A stretch of DNA of 64,000 bases, from positions 32,943 through 96,942 of the forward strand of contig NZ_NOYD01000037.1 in the NCBI RefSeq assembly GCF_002258315.1. The letters are read 5' to 3'. Of the stretch, positions 35,079-43,892 are shown piece by piece; position 1 is the first letter of the stretch; each line of letters starts with the position of its first letter. The translations under genes were made by a program, and so were the position numbers. Source of the DNA: Rhodococcus sp. 06-462-5. Its GTDB lineage: Bacteria; Actinomycetota; Actinomycetes; Mycobacteriales; Mycobacteriaceae. The notes below the pieces were generated by a model. The model saw only the letters and a program-made list of their open reading frames with translations. It was not told the origin of the DNA and made no database searches.

Positions 35079-35796
35079 TCTGACGGGTCGGGTGGTCGTG
35101 GTCACCGGTGCCGACGGAGGCATCGGACGGGCCGTGGCCGCGTGCGCGCAGGACCACGGCGCGACGGTCGTCGGGGTGGACCAGGCGAGCGGATTCGATG
35201 TGACGAGCGAGCAGGATTGGGTCGCGCTGATGGACTCGATCGACGGCCCCGTACACGGGCTGGTGAACTGCGCGGGCATCACGTGGCGATCCCGACTCGC
35301 GCACGTGCGGTCCGACGACATGGCGAGGATCTATTCGGTGAACGTGATCGGTACCCTGCTGGCTGTCCAGGCCGTCGGTGCACGAATGCCCTCGGGCAGT
35401 TCGATCGTGAACGTGGGATCGCTTGCGGCACTGACCGCGCACTACCCGGTGGCCTACACGGCCGCCAAATGGGCAGTGCGCGGATTGACCAAGGCTGCTG
35501 CCCTCGAATGGGGATCACGAGGTGTGCGAGTGAACATCGTGCATCCGGGATTCATCGATACCGCGATGACCCGCTCGGCTCCCGGGTTCTTTCGCGAGGC
35601 CTCGATCGCGGAGACTCCGTTGGGTCGAGCAGGCGAACCAGAGGAAGTTGCGCGAGTCGCTGTGTTCCTTCTCGGCGACGAATCGTCGTTCGTCACGGGT
35701 GCGGAAATCCCCGTCGACGGCGGCGCGAGTTCGCACGGCGGCGTCAAATCCATCGCGGATGCGCTCCGCGTCGACAATCGAAAGGAAGCGACATGA
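35071..35796 (+). CDS. Short-chain dehydrogenase/reductase (SDR)
   Basis: A 241-residue Rossmann-fold oxidoreductase. The cofactor motif is TGADGGIGRA (near residue 12), the NNAG-like motif is NCAG, and the active site is Y-x3-K in YTAAKWA with the catalytic Ser in VGSLAA. It starts eight bases inside the preceding gene at ATG 35071. The substrate in this pathway is not evident; it might oxidise or reduce an alcohol or keto intermediate. The stop overlaps the next start by four bases. Confidence 0.85.
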   Translation: MSDLTGRVVVVTGADGGIGRAVAACAQDHGATVVGVDQASGFDVTSEQDWVALMDSIDGPVHGLVNCAGITWRSRLAHVRSDDMARIYSVNVIGTLLAVQAVGARMPSGSSIVNVGSLAALTAHYPVAYTAAKWAVRGLTKAAALEWGSRGVRVNIVHPGFIDTAMTRSAPGFFREASIAETPLGRAGEPEEVARVAVFLLGDESSFVTGAEIPVDGGASSHGGVKSIADALRVDNRKEAT

Positions 35797-36770
35797 GCGA
35801 TGTTTCGCTCGATCGAACCGATCCCGAAGGTGAGATCGCCATCGCGGCTGCACGAAACTCGAACTGGGGCAGATGGGGTGAGAGCGACGTCCGGGGAACC
35901 ATGAACTTCCTCACCGACGAAATACGCAGCGATGCAGCGAGTCTCGTCCGCTCCGGCGTGTCGTTCTCGCTGTCCCAGAGCTTCGACATGGACGGCCCTC
36001 AGCGCGGCTGGCGGCGGCGAACCAATCCGGTCCACACGATGCTCGACACCGGTACCGACGCCGTCAGCGGAATTCAGGGCTTCCCGCACGGACTGGGGGG
36101 AGCGGACGACGTGGTGTCGATGCCCCTGCAGTGCTCGACGCAATGGGACGGGCTGGGGCACATCTTCGATCACGGCAAGGCATGGAACGGACGCGATGCC
36201 GACAAGGTCGTCACCTCGCTCGGCGATGCAGTGACCGGAATCGAAACCGTCGCCAACGGCATCGTCGGACGCGGAGTCCTGCTCGATGTGGGCCGGCACT
36301 GCGGTGAAAGCGGGGAACTACCCGACGGATTCGCGATCACCACAGCGCATCTGGAGGCCACCATCGAAGCACAGGGACCATCGTCGACGGTCCGGCGTGG
36401 AGATCTTGTGTTGGTCCGCACCGGGCAGCTCACCCGCGCGCGCCGCTGCGGTTGGGGTGAGTACGCGGGCGGTCCGGCACCGGGTCTGTCGATCACCACA
36501 GCAGACTGGTTGCACGACAGCGAGATTGCCGGAATCGCGACCGATACCTGGGGATTCGAGGTTCGGCCGAACGAGTTCGACGTGGCGTTCCAGCCGCTGC
36601 ACCAGGTGGCGATTCCCAACATCGGCTTGTTCCTCGGCGAGATGTGGGACCTCGATGCCCTGGCGGAGCATAGTGCGGGGGACGGCAGGTACGAGTTCTT
36701 CCTCACCGCCGCACCGATTCCGGTGACGGGTGCGGTGGGGGCACCGGTCAATCCGATAGCCGTCAAGTAG
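35793..36770 (+). CDS. Cyclase-family hydrolase (kynurenine-formamidase-like)
   Basis: A 325-residue protein of the PF04199-type cyclase family, whose members include metal-dependent formamidases and lactone or amide hydrolases. The metal motif H-x-G-T-H-x-D region is divergent here, read as LQCSTQWDGLGHIFDHG, and the later Asp-rich segment appears as GVLLDVGRHCG. A good AAAGGA site precedes ATG 35793. It is the last gene of the operon and converges on lysR with an 8-base overlap of the stops. The divergent motif makes the exact reaction uncertain. Confidence 0.8.
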   Translation: MSDVSLDRTDPEGEIAIAAARNSNWGRWGESDVRGTMNFLTDEIRSDAASLVRSGVSFSLSQSFDMDGPQRGWRRRTNPVHTMLDTGTDAVSGIQGFPHGLGGADDVVSMPLQCSTQWDGLGHIFDHGKAWNGRDADKVVTSLGDAVTGIETVANGIVGRGVLLDVGRHCGESGELPDGFAITTAHLEATIEAQGPSSTVRRGDLVLVRTGQLTRARRCGWGEYAGGPAPGLSITTADWLHDSEIAGIATDTWGFEVRPNEFDVAFQPLHQVAIPNIGLFLGEMWDLDALAEHSAGDGRYEFFLTAAPIPVTGAVGAPVNPIAVK

Positions 36771-37710
36771 GCCAGGGGACGTCGGGCTCGTCGGTGGCCA
36801 TCGAGGCTGCTCGAGTGACCAGATCGCGGAGAAACAGGTGTTCGGGATCCCGCTCGTAGACCGGATGCCACCACATGGCCTCCACCAGTTCCCCGACGTC
36901 GACGGGGCAGGCGACGGTCCGGAGCCCGACGTTCAACGGCAGCAAGTGAACCAAGCGCTCCTGCAGCAGCGCAATTCGCTTGCTGCCGACGACGAGTTGG
37001 GGCACTGTGAGGAAGCTTTCGGTGATCACCTGCACGGTCGGCTCGATCCCGAGCATGCGCAACTGGCGCGCAGCAGGCGTCGATGCGGTTTGACCGTGAT
37101 AGACCACGACCCAGGGCGATGTTCTCAGATCGTCCGTCGTCATCGATTCGCCCACGTCGTCGTTGTCGGACGAGAGCACCATCACCCAGCGGTCCCGGTA
37201 CAGATCCTGGTGGGGGAGATCGGTGACGAATCCGTGGGGAACCAGCATGAGGTCGGATCCGAGCAAGGAATGCTCGGCGCGGGCAACCAGGTCCGGACTG
37301 GTGGGGCCGAATCGTAAACGCGCTCGGGGTGCGGCCTCGGCGAACAGACCTGCCAGTGTGTCACCCAGAACTCCGATTCCGTAGTCGCTCACCAGAATAC
37401 TGAATTCGCGAGTACTCTCCGCCGGGTCGAAATCAGGCTGTGCGGAGAAGACGCGTTCAACCCCGTCGAGGGCGAGGCGCACACGTTGCCGTAGCTCGGC
37501 AGCCAAGGGACTCAGGTGGTATTCGTTGCCCACGCGGTAGAGCAGGTTGTCGTCGAAATGCCTGCGCAGCCGGCCGAGTGCGGCCGACAGCGCAGGCTGA
37601 CTCAAGCCCAGTTGATTCGCAGCCTTCGTCACGCTGCGATGCTGAAGCAGAGCATCGAGTGAGACGAGAAGGTTGAGATCCAGATTGGCGACACTGTGCA
37701 CTTCCCGCAT
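36763..37710 (-). CDS. LysR-family transcriptional regulator (NodD/NahR-like group)
   Basis: A 315-residue regulator. The N-terminal winged helix reads LNLLVSLDALLQHRSVTKAA then NQLGLSQPALSAALGRLR (residues 11-50), followed by the linker and a substrate-binding domain. VTKAANQLGLSQPALSAAL is the classic LysR HTH. NodD/NahR-type members respond to aromatic compounds. It converges on the aromatic operon, so it probably activates that operon from the promoter upstream of 30052. The start could also be one of two in-frame codons a few residues downstream. Confidence 0.87.
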   Translation of the reverse strand: MREVHSVANLDLNLLVSLDALLQHRSVTKAANQLGLSQPALSAALGRLRRHFDDNLLYRVGNEYHLSPLAAELRQRVRLALDGVERVFSAQPDFDPAESTREFSILVSDYGIGVLGDTLAGLFAEAAPRARLRFGPTSPDLVARAEHSLLGSDLMLVPHGFVTDLPHQDLYRDRWVMVLSSDNDDVGESMTTDDLRTSPWVVVYHGQTASTPAARQLRMLGIEPTVQVITESFLTVPQLVVGSKRIALLQERLVHLLPLNVGLRTVACPVDVGELVEAMWWHPVYERDPEHLFLRDLVTRAASMATDEPDVPWPT

Positions 37711-37775
37711 GGCGCAAGCCTATCTCCGCTCGACTACGTGAAGCAGCGGGTTCGGTATATGGGGCGCAGCGGATG

Positions 37776-38969
37776 TCACGGTTGCAGTGACAGTTTCCGT
37801 ATGCTCTGCGAACTACGGAGGAGGAGCGCGGTGAGCACTGCCATAACTCCCAAAGCTGCGAGGGCTGCGGTCAATCCGCCCAATGCGAGCGCACAGGCGA
37901 GAACCACGAGCGGGCTGAGGAACTGCCCCAGAAAGATCGATGCGGTGAATGCTCCTGTACCGCGTGCGCGTTGCGCGAACTCGAGCTCACCGATCACCCA
38001 CATCAGCAGGGTCGGCAGCAGCATTCCCGATCCGGCCGAGGCAACGATTCCTCCGGCGGCAACCACCGCTGCACTCGGGGCAAGCCCCACGACCACCAGT
38101 CCCACACCGGCGACCCCGAAGGCTATGGGCAGCAATACTTTCGGGCCACGTTCGGAGATCCGTCCGAACACGAAGGCAGACGCCGCGGTCGCTACCGCGA
38201 CGATGGCGCTGATCGCACCGATCGTCCCCGGGTTGTCGATACCGACGTCGTCGAGTTTGAGCGGTATCTGGACGATCGGTGTGTAGAAGACGGCCCCGCC
38301 GAACAAGGTGACGGTCAGTGGCAAGGCAAGGGGACGCCATGCGAGGCCGTGCACCGTGCCGGACTCCGTGTCTGCGTTCGGTTGCCACAGCGCGAACGGC
38401 ACGATGACGGCGAAGACGACGCCCACCGAGTAGAGCCAGAAGGGGGTCCGCCACGTGTCCTGCGCCAACGCCCCACCGAGTGCGATGAAGACGACTGCCG
38501 ACAACGAGGTGAACGCAATCTGCAGCCCGAAGTATCGAGCCCGCTGTTTCCCCGTGAAGTAGTCGGCGATCAGGGTGGTGCAGCACGTCATGATCCCGGC
38601 TTCCGCAATTCCCACCCCGAGACGGGAGAGGACGATGAGCGGCAGAGAATCGAGCAGAAGCGGTGCTGTGCCGCACACGGAATACAGAATGAGGGCAACG
38701 GTGAGTAGCCGTATGCGACCGAGGCTGTCCGCGATTCGTCCCGCCGAGAACGCGAGAAGACCGATCATCAGCGCTGGAGCGGTGATCGTGAGTGGCACGA
38801 GCGCATTCACGCCTGTGGTCTCGGAGAAGTGCTCGAGCATCTGCGGTTGCAGCGGCGCGAGCAGAACAGCCCCGAGAACGGGTAGGCAGCTCATCGATAC
38901 GAGCAACAGCCCGTGGCTGCGGCCGGCCTGCCTTTCGGTGGACTCGAGTCTGGATCCAAGGTGTGTCAT
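37776..38969 (-). CDS. MFS transporter
   Basis: A 397-residue polytopic protein with about twelve hydrophobic segments. The family motif A after the second segment reads GRIADSLGRIRLL, followed by VLSRLGVGIAEAG. It lies immediately upstream of lysR on the same strand, 65 bases away, so the two could be co-transcribed. Uptake or efflux of the aromatic substrate is plausible from position alone. The substrate is not evident from sequence. Confidence 0.85.
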   Translation of the reverse strand: MTHLGSRLESTERQAGRSHGLLLVSMSCLPVLGAVLLAPLQPQMLEHFSETTGVNALVPLTITAPALMIGLLAFSAGRIADSLGRIRLLTVALILYSVCGTAPLLLDSLPLIVLSRLGVGIAEAGIMTCCTTLIADYFTGKQRARYFGLQIAFTSLSAVVFIALGGALAQDTWRTPFWLYSVGVVFAVIVPFALWQPNADTESGTVHGLAWRPLALPLTVTLFGGAVFYTPIVQIPLKLDDVGIDNPGTIGAISAIVAVATAASAFVFGRISERGPKVLLPIAFGVAGVGLVVVGLAPSAAVVAAGGIVASAGSGMLLPTLLMWVIGELEFAQRARGTGAFTASIFLGQFLSPLVVLACALALGGLTAALAALGVMAVLTALLLRSSQSIRKLSLQP

Positions 38970-39135
38970 CTGCCATCTCCAGGAATAGAGTGAGGTGCAT
39001 CACGGTCGGATCACAGTCTCGGACGCACCGAGCGATCAGGGAAGTCGTGATCGCTGACGGTGGGTATCAGTCGAATCTATGGGGCCGATCGCACTGGACG
39101 AGTGCAATCGAGAGCTCGATCGAGGGAGACGAGCG

Positions 39136-39768
39136 ATGAAGGTCGATTTCAAGAAGACGCTCGACGCATATTCGGCGCGGCACAACACCTTTCGTACGCT
39201 CGTCGTTCCGCCGCTTACCTATCTGATGATCGACGGACACGGCGATCCGAATACCGCTCCGGAGTACACCGAAGCAATCGGGGCGCTCTACCCCGTGGCC
39301 TACGCCTTGAAGTTCGCCAGCAGGAACGACCTCGACCGCGACTACGTCGTCATGCCGCTCGAGGCGTTGTGGTGGGCCGAGAACATGGCCTCGTTCACCA
39401 CCGAGAGGGACAAGAACAAGTGGAACTGGACGGCCATGATCATGGTGCCCGACTGGATCGACCGCCCGATGTTCGAGGTGGCGAAGGCGTCCGCCGACGC
39501 GAAGAGAAACTCGGTTGCGTCGAGCAAAGTTCGATTGGCGACCCTCGACGAGGGACTGTGCGTGCAGACGCTGCATATCGGGTCCTACGACGACGAAACG
39601 CCGGTACTCGACGAGCTCCATCACCGATACATCCCCAGTTCTGGATTGACGATGACGGGCAAACATCACGAGATCTACCTGAGCGACGCGCGACGGGTCG
39701 AACCCGCGAAGCTGCGCACCATCGTTCGTCAGCCGGTTACGCATTCAGCGGAGTCGGCGTCGCTCTGA
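39136..39768 (+). CDS. GyrI-like small-molecule-binding domain protein
   Basis: A 210-residue protein of the GyrI/AraC effector-binding superfamily in its long stand-alone form. It shows PLTYLMIDGHGDPNTAPEYTEAIGALYPVAYALKF, split here across residues 25-60, and LEALWWAENM. Stand-alone members bind small amphipathic molecules; some are hydrolases. ATG 39136 has GAGGGAG upstream. It is followed four bases later by an MFS gene, so they form an operon. Confidence 0.8.
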   Translation: MKVDFKKTLDAYSARHNTFRTLVVPPLTYLMIDGHGDPNTAPEYTEAIGALYPVAYALKFASRNDLDRDYVVMPLEALWWAENMASFTTERDKNKWNWTAMIMVPDWIDRPMFEVAKASADAKRNSVASSKVRLATLDEGLCVQTLHIGSYDDETPVLDELHHRYIPSSGLTMTGKHHEIYLSDARRVEPAKLRTIVRQPVTHSAESASL

Positions 39769-39772
39769 CACG

Positions 39773-41053
39773 ATGACCGTCATGACCAACGCGGTGCGCC
39801 CGGCGTCGTTCACGGCCGGGACCCTCACTCTCCTGGGTGCACTCTATTTCGCGCAGGGACTGCCGTTCGGATTCTTCACCCAGGCCCTGCCGGTGGTACT
39901 CCGAGAATCGGGGTTCTCCTTGGTGAAGATCAGCGCGACCGGTGTGCTGTTCCTGCCATGGGCACTCAAGTTTCTCTGGGCACCGTACGTAGATCGGTAC
40001 GGATCCAGGCGGCGGTGGCTGCTGTCGCTGCAGTGTTCGGCCGCGGCGGTGGCACTGGCGTTGTCGTTCCTCGATCTGTCCTCGACATTGCGCTGGCTGT
40101 TCGTCGGCGTCTTCGTCATGAATGCACTCTCTGCGACGCAGGACATCGCAACCGACGGCATCGCGGTGCGTACCCTCACCGCGGCGCAGCGCGGGTTGGG
40201 CAACGGTCTTCAGGTCGGTGCCTACCGGATCGGGATGGTGTGCGGTGGCGGACTGCTCTTGTGGCTGTTCACCTTTGCGGGATGGCGGGTGCTGTTCGTT
40301 GCGATGGCACTGCTGATCGTGCTGACGACGGTCCCCGTGTGGTGGATGCGCAGACAACTCGACGCGGCCGACGTGGACTCCGATCCTCGAGCCGAGCGCC
40401 CGACGCCGGGGCGGCTTGCCGGTGCGTGGTGGTCGCGGCTTCGCAGGCCCGGAATGGTTGCATTCATTTTGCTCATCATCGGCTTCAAGTTCGGGAACTC
40501 GATGGGCTCGGCACTGGTGGGGCCGTTCCTGTCGGACAGTGGACTCTCCCTGCCACAGATTGCACTGGTCGAAGGCGGCGTGTCGTCCGTGGCTGCGCTC
40601 GGGGGAGCTGCGCTCGGTGCCTGGTTGTCGTTTCGGCACGGACGTCGCCGGGCGCTGCTGGTGGGCGGAGTGAGCCAAACACTGAGCCTCGGGCTGTATG
40701 TCGTTGCTTCGCTAGGTGTCGGCGGCTTTCCGCTTCTGGTGACCGCCAACATCACCGAACACGTGCTCGGTGGTGCGGCCACCGTGGCGGTGTTCGCGTT
40801 GATGATGGACGCCTCCGAGAAGCGTTTCGCGGGAAGCGATTACACGCTGATGGCGTGCGCGGTCGTCTTCGCGCAAGGAGCTGCCGGAATCGCGGCCGGA
40901 GTGGTGGGCGACCTGTTCGGATACACGGCGATGTTCGGTTCCGCGCTCGTCCTGTCCGGTGTCGGCTGCGCATTGTTGTTGGTGGCACTCGATCGAGGCT
41001 GGGGGCCCGAAGGTCTCCGACAGGTGGTCCCGCCGAAGACCGTCGTCCGGTAG
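39773..41053 (+). CDS. MFS transporter, AmpG/PAT-like subfamily
   Basis: A 426-residue polytopic transporter. The N-terminal segment LYFAQGLPFGFFTQALPVVLR and FLWAPYVDRYGSRRRWLL (first cytoplasmic loop) are typical of the AmpG/acetyl-CoA/RhtX-type subgroup, which moves muropeptides, siderophores or similar small molecules. TQDIATDGIAVRTL is the following family motif. It starts four bases after the GyrI-like gene. The substrate is unknown; a linked small-molecule-binding partner suggests an amphipathic ligand. Confidence 0.83.
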   Translation: MTVMTNAVRPASFTAGTLTLLGALYFAQGLPFGFFTQALPVVLRESGFSLVKISATGVLFLPWALKFLWAPYVDRYGSRRRWLLSLQCSAAAVALALSFLDLSSTLRWLFVGVFVMNALSATQDIATDGIAVRTLTAAQRGLGNGLQVGAYRIGMVCGGGLLLWLFTFAGWRVLFVAMALLIVLTTVPVWWMRRQLDAADVDSDPRAERPTPGRLAGAWWSRLRRPGMVAFILLIIGFKFGNSMGSALVGPFLSDSGLSLPQIALVEGGVSSVAALGGAALGAWLSFRHGRRRALLVGGVSQTLSLGLYVVASLGVGGFPLLVTANITEHVLGGAATVAVFALMMDASEKRFAGSDYTLMACAVVFAQGAAGIAAGVVGDLFGYTAMFGSALVLSGVGCALLLVALDRGWGPEGLRQVVPPKTVVR

Positions 41054-41068
41054 CGGCGCAAGCCGTAC

Positions 41069-41488
41069 TCAGCTCCCGCTGGGGGATCCGGCGATGTTGA
41101 CCATCCACTGCACACCGAACCTGTCGGTCAACATGCCGAAGGTGTCGCCCCACGGGGCCTTGTCGAGACCCATGGTGAACTGCGCGTCGACGGCCAACGC
41201 GTTCCAGTAGCCCGTCAGTTCGTCCTCCTCGTCGCCGCTGAGCGAGACGCTCATGGTGTTGCCGGGGGTGTGCTCCATCGACGACGGCGTGTCGGCTCCC
41301 ATCAGAGTGAAGCCGTTCGGGGTGGTCAGCTGGCCGTGCATGATCTTGTCCTGGTCGGCGGGATCCTCGCTGGCGTTGGCCTCGCCGAGAGTGGTGACGG
41401 TGAGCTCGCCACCGAAGACCGAACGATAGAACTCCATCGCCTCGCGAGCGTTGTCTCGGAACGAAAGGTAGGGGTTGAGAATGGACAT
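41069..41488 (-). CDS. VOC-family protein (PhnB/glyoxalase-like)
   Basis: A 139-residue protein of the PhnB type. It starts MSILNPYLSFRDNAREAMEFY, with the VFGGEL strand and GDTFGMLTDRFGVQWMVNI near the C-terminus, both hallmarks of PhnB-like glyoxalase/bleomycin-resistance-fold proteins. The function in this subfamily is not defined. I chose the ATG at 41488 because the longer open frame upstream lacks conserved character. It is convergent with the MFS gene, 15 bases apart. Confidence 0.83.
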   Translation of the reverse strand: MSILNPYLSFRDNAREAMEFYRSVFGGELTVTTLGEANASEDPADQDKIMHGQLTTPNGFTLMGADTPSSMEHTPGNTMSVSLSGDEEDELTGYWNALAVDAQFTMGLDKAPWGDTFGMLTDRFGVQWMVNIAGSPSGS

Positions 41489-41589
41489 GATCGAAGTCTC
41501 CTTCTTCGCTGAACGAGCGGGCTGAACTACGTCGACGGCATCCGTCGAAACGGTAGACACGCACCGGGCGGGAAAGTCATCGCAGAAGA

Positions 41590-41883
41590 TCAGATGGAGG
41601 CGTCGGTGTCGGCCAGAATGGCGCGCAGCGCGGCCACGTGACGTCGATACGCCGTTCTACCGTCCTTGGTCAACGACAACCACAGTCTCCGCGAGTCCGT
41701 CCGTGATCGCTGCTGCTCGACGTATCCCGCATCGACCAGAGCAGCGACCTGTTTGCTCAACGCCGATGCGCTCAACCCGCTGTGCTCCTTGACGATCGCG
41801 AGTTCCACTGTTGTCGCAGCGGCCAGGAGGGCACAGATTCGGAGCCGGTGGGCTGGGTGAATGACCGGATCGAGATCGCTCAT
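41590..41883 (-). CDS. Winged-helix transcriptional regulator (MarR/ArsR-like, HTH_34 type)
   Basis: A 97-residue regulator consisting only of a winged helix: HPAHRLRICALLAAATTVEL, LSASALSKQVAALVDAGYVEQ and the wing SRTDSRRLWLSLTKDGR. The fold and length fit small DNA-binding partners of membrane proteins. Its ATG overlaps the stop of the membrane-protein gene (ATGA), so they are co-translated. It likely autoregulates through the inverted repeat at 42301-42327. Confidence 0.83.
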   Translation of the reverse strand: MSDLDPVIHPAHRLRICALLAAATTVELAIVKEHSGLSASALSKQVAALVDAGYVEQQRSRTDSRRLWLSLTKDGRTAYRRHVAALRAILADTDASI

Positions 41884-42299
41884 CGACGCGTACTGCGGTA
41901 GTGCAGGATCGAGCCGATCGAATAGGTTGTCGTTGCCGCGGCCGCGAGCAACACCACCGGCCAGGCCGGTCCGCTGGGATCGCCGACAGCCTGAGCCAGT
42001 GCGGCGCAGAACCCCGACAGCGCGACACAGACGAGGAAGCCTCGATCGGTGGGTAAGGCCCATGGCGTCCCCATCCGATATCCGGTGACGACGTTCACCG
42101 CGATGATCACCGCGGCGACACCCAGAAACGCGAGCCAGCTGTCGAGAAGGGCGGTCAGTGCGAACATCGCGAGCAGCACGCCGTTGACCGGATACAGCCA
42201 CACCGGCCACGGAGTGTCTCGTACTGCGCGCTGAACTCGATCGATGTCGTCGAGAGCCGCTCGCGCTTCGCCAGGTGTGGGTTCACCGATGCTTTCCAT
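41880..42299 (-). CDS. Small membrane protein paired with the winged-helix regulator
   Basis: A 139-residue protein. A 30-residue charged helical N-terminus (GEARAALDDIDRVQRAVRD) precedes about four hydrophobic segments: VWLYPVNGVLLAMFALTALL, WLAFLGVAAVIIAVNVV, FLVCVALSGFCAALAQAV and WPVVLLAAAATTTYSIGSI. It is probably an integral membrane protein of unknown function. It is the first gene of a two-gene unit. A near-perfect inverted repeat begins one base before its ATG, so its message may be leaderless and controlled at that site. Confidence 0.72.
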   Translation of the reverse strand: MESIGEPTPGEARAALDDIDRVQRAVRDTPWPVWLYPVNGVLLAMFALTALLDSWLAFLGVAAVIIAVNVVTGYRMGTPWALPTDRGFLVCVALSGFCAALAQAVGDPSGPAWPVVLLAAAATTTYSIGSILHYRSTRR

Positions 42300-42300
42300 G

Positions 42301-42327
42301 GTGGAAACTGTATTGGATAGTTTCCAC
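42301..42327. promoter_or_regulatory. Inverted repeat GTGGAAACT-n9-AGTTTCCAC
   Basis: Perfect 9-base arms (42301-42309 and 42319-42327) surround a 9-base spacer, directly before the start codon of the membrane-protein gene at 42299. The spacing between half-sites is about two helical turns, suiting a dimeric winged-helix regulator. It is the likely operator of the regulator encoded in the same unit. Confidence 0.6.
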
Positions 42328-42349
42328 TATGGCAACAATCTGGCGAGGG

Positions 42350-42640
42350 TCAGTTCTCGGCCGGCCTCGCCACTTCCGATTCCCATCGGGCCCGTCGCTC
42401 GTCGTCCGACTGCTCCCACCACGGTGTTCCTCGCTCGCCGAGGGCGACCTTGGTGGCCTGCACACCTGCACGAGATTCCGGTGCACCGGACGTACGTTTG
42501 ACCTCCCTGCGCCACGCCATCAGAATCGATCGCAATTCGGCATTGCGATCTTCCGGAATGTCAGGATCCGTTGCGCGCCAACGTCGACCCTTGATGACGA
42601 TGTAGTGACCATCCTCGGTGTGTTCCGGTTCGTCGGCCAT
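42350..42640 (-). CDS. Conserved small hypothetical protein, 96 residues
   Basis: The protein opens MADEPEHTEDGHYIVIKGRR and has a basic/acidic, hydrophilic composition with WRATDPDIPEDRNAELRS. Similar proteins exist in other actinobacteria and are often labelled as Tol-like without support; I assign no function. It lies 19 bases after the DAO-type oxidase gene on the same strand, so it is probably co-transcribed. Confidence 0.6.
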   Translation of the reverse strand: MADEPEHTEDGHYIVIKGRRWRATDPDIPEDRNAELRSILMAWRREVKRTSGAPESRAGVQATKVALGERGTPWWEQSDDERRARWESEVARPAEN

Positions 42641-42659
42641 GGGTCCACACTGCCATGTG

Positions 42660-43811
42660 TCAGCTGCTCAGATACTGCGGCACGGCAATTGCGTCGAGCC
42701 CGAGCGCCACGGCGGCACGAGCGGCGACCGGTCCGACCAGATTGCCTGTCCCGTTGTAGCCGCCGAATGCGATCACGGTGTCGTCGACGAAGGTGCACAG
42801 CGGCCGCCCATCGGTGGTGAACCCGACGGATGCGGCCCATCGCGCATCAACCGAGACAGGTTCTCCTGCAAACGAAGTCGCGACGGATTCGATGTAGTTC
42901 TGCACCTGAGCGGTCGGTTCACCGGACGATGTCCACTCGTCCTCGGCGAACAGGTCACGACCGCCCCCGACGTACAGCCGTCCCGACGCGTCCTGCTGCG
43001 CGTAGTCGTACCCCCACCGTCCGTACACGGGGCACGGCAGCCGACCCGGCGTGACGGGTGAGGTGGCGAGCATCTGCAGACGTGCGGTCCGCACCCGGCC
43101 GTCGAGCTGGGGGAGTAGCTGTTCGAGGCGACCGTCGACGGCAACGAGAATCAGGCCGCACCGAACCACTCCATTCGGTGTCGTGACCGCTCCTGGCTCG
43201 ATGGCGGTAGCCGGCGTGTACTCGTACAGTCGCGCTCGGCCCGCGAGAATCGACGCCAACCCGAGCGCGCGACGCGCCGGATTCATCACGGCGTCGTCCG
43301 GTAGGAAGATGCCGCTCCCCAACTCGCCGCAATACTGCTCGACGGCAACGTCGTTCTCGCGCAAGCACTGTGCCAGCGCATCGCAGTCCTCCGAGTCGGC
43401 GAGTTCGACCGGCGCACCGGGGACTCCCGCGAGCCTGATCGATCCGGTGCGCCGAACTACGTCGGACCCGAGAACCCCTTCCAGAGAGTCGATCTCGGCC
43501 AGGGTCGCTCGATACAGATCCACCGCGCACGGACCCCATGTCGCGAGCGCTGTGTGCAGAAAGGTCGCAGGACCACCGAGCAGGAAGCCGCCGTTCCGAC
43601 CCGCGGCGCCGGCAGCGACCCGCCCTGCGTCGATTCCGATCACATCGAGACCACGATCGAGGAGGTCGGCGACAGCGGCCAGACCCGAGCCTCCCAGGCC
43701 GACGACACAGACGTCGGCGGTGCTGTCGCTTGCGAGGGTGGGCAGGCCCGGCCAGCCGGACACGACCGGGTCGTCGTCCCACGCCGGGCGGGACATGTCG
43801 CTGGCAATCAT
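42660..43811 (-). CDS. DAO-family FAD-dependent oxidoreductase
   Basis: A 383-residue flavoprotein with VCVVGLGGSGLAAVADLLDRG near residue 33 and the nearby VIGIDAGRVAAGAAGRNGGF, a layout like gamma-glutamylputrescine oxidases. The C-terminal part has VIAFGGYNGTGNLVGPVAARA, the FAD-contacting end. The start may be ATG 43811 or the ATG five codons later at 43796; neither has a good Shine-Dalgarno. It is a stand-alone oxidase upstream of the small gene at 42350. The amine substrate is unknown. Confidence 0.82.
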   Translation of the reverse strand: MIASDMSRPAWDDDPVVSGWPGLPTLASDSTADVCVVGLGGSGLAAVADLLDRGLDVIGIDAGRVAAGAAGRNGGFLLGGPATFLHTALATWGPCAVDLYRATLAEIDSLEGVLGSDVVRRTGSIRLAGVPGAPVELADSEDCDALAQCLRENDVAVEQYCGELGSGIFLPDDAVMNPARRALGLASILAGRARLYEYTPATAIEPGAVTTPNGVVRCGLILVAVDGRLEQLLPQLDGRVRTARLQMLATSPVTPGRLPCPVYGRWGYDYAQQDASGRLYVGGGRDLFAEDEWTSSGEPTAQVQNYIESVATSFAGEPVSVDARWAASVGFTTDGRPLCTFVDDTVIAFGGYNGTGNLVGPVAARAAVALGLDAIAVPQYLSS

Positions 43812-43892
43812 CGATCGATCGTATCGACGGATTCGGCGGGCGGATGGTTTACGATTCCGGCACCCGCATCCCAGCACCGGTAAGGACCGTCC

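Noticed and set aside
37711..37775. LysR-binding site for the aromatic operon
   Set aside because: No convincing T-n11-A palindrome shared with the region before 30052 was found by eye.
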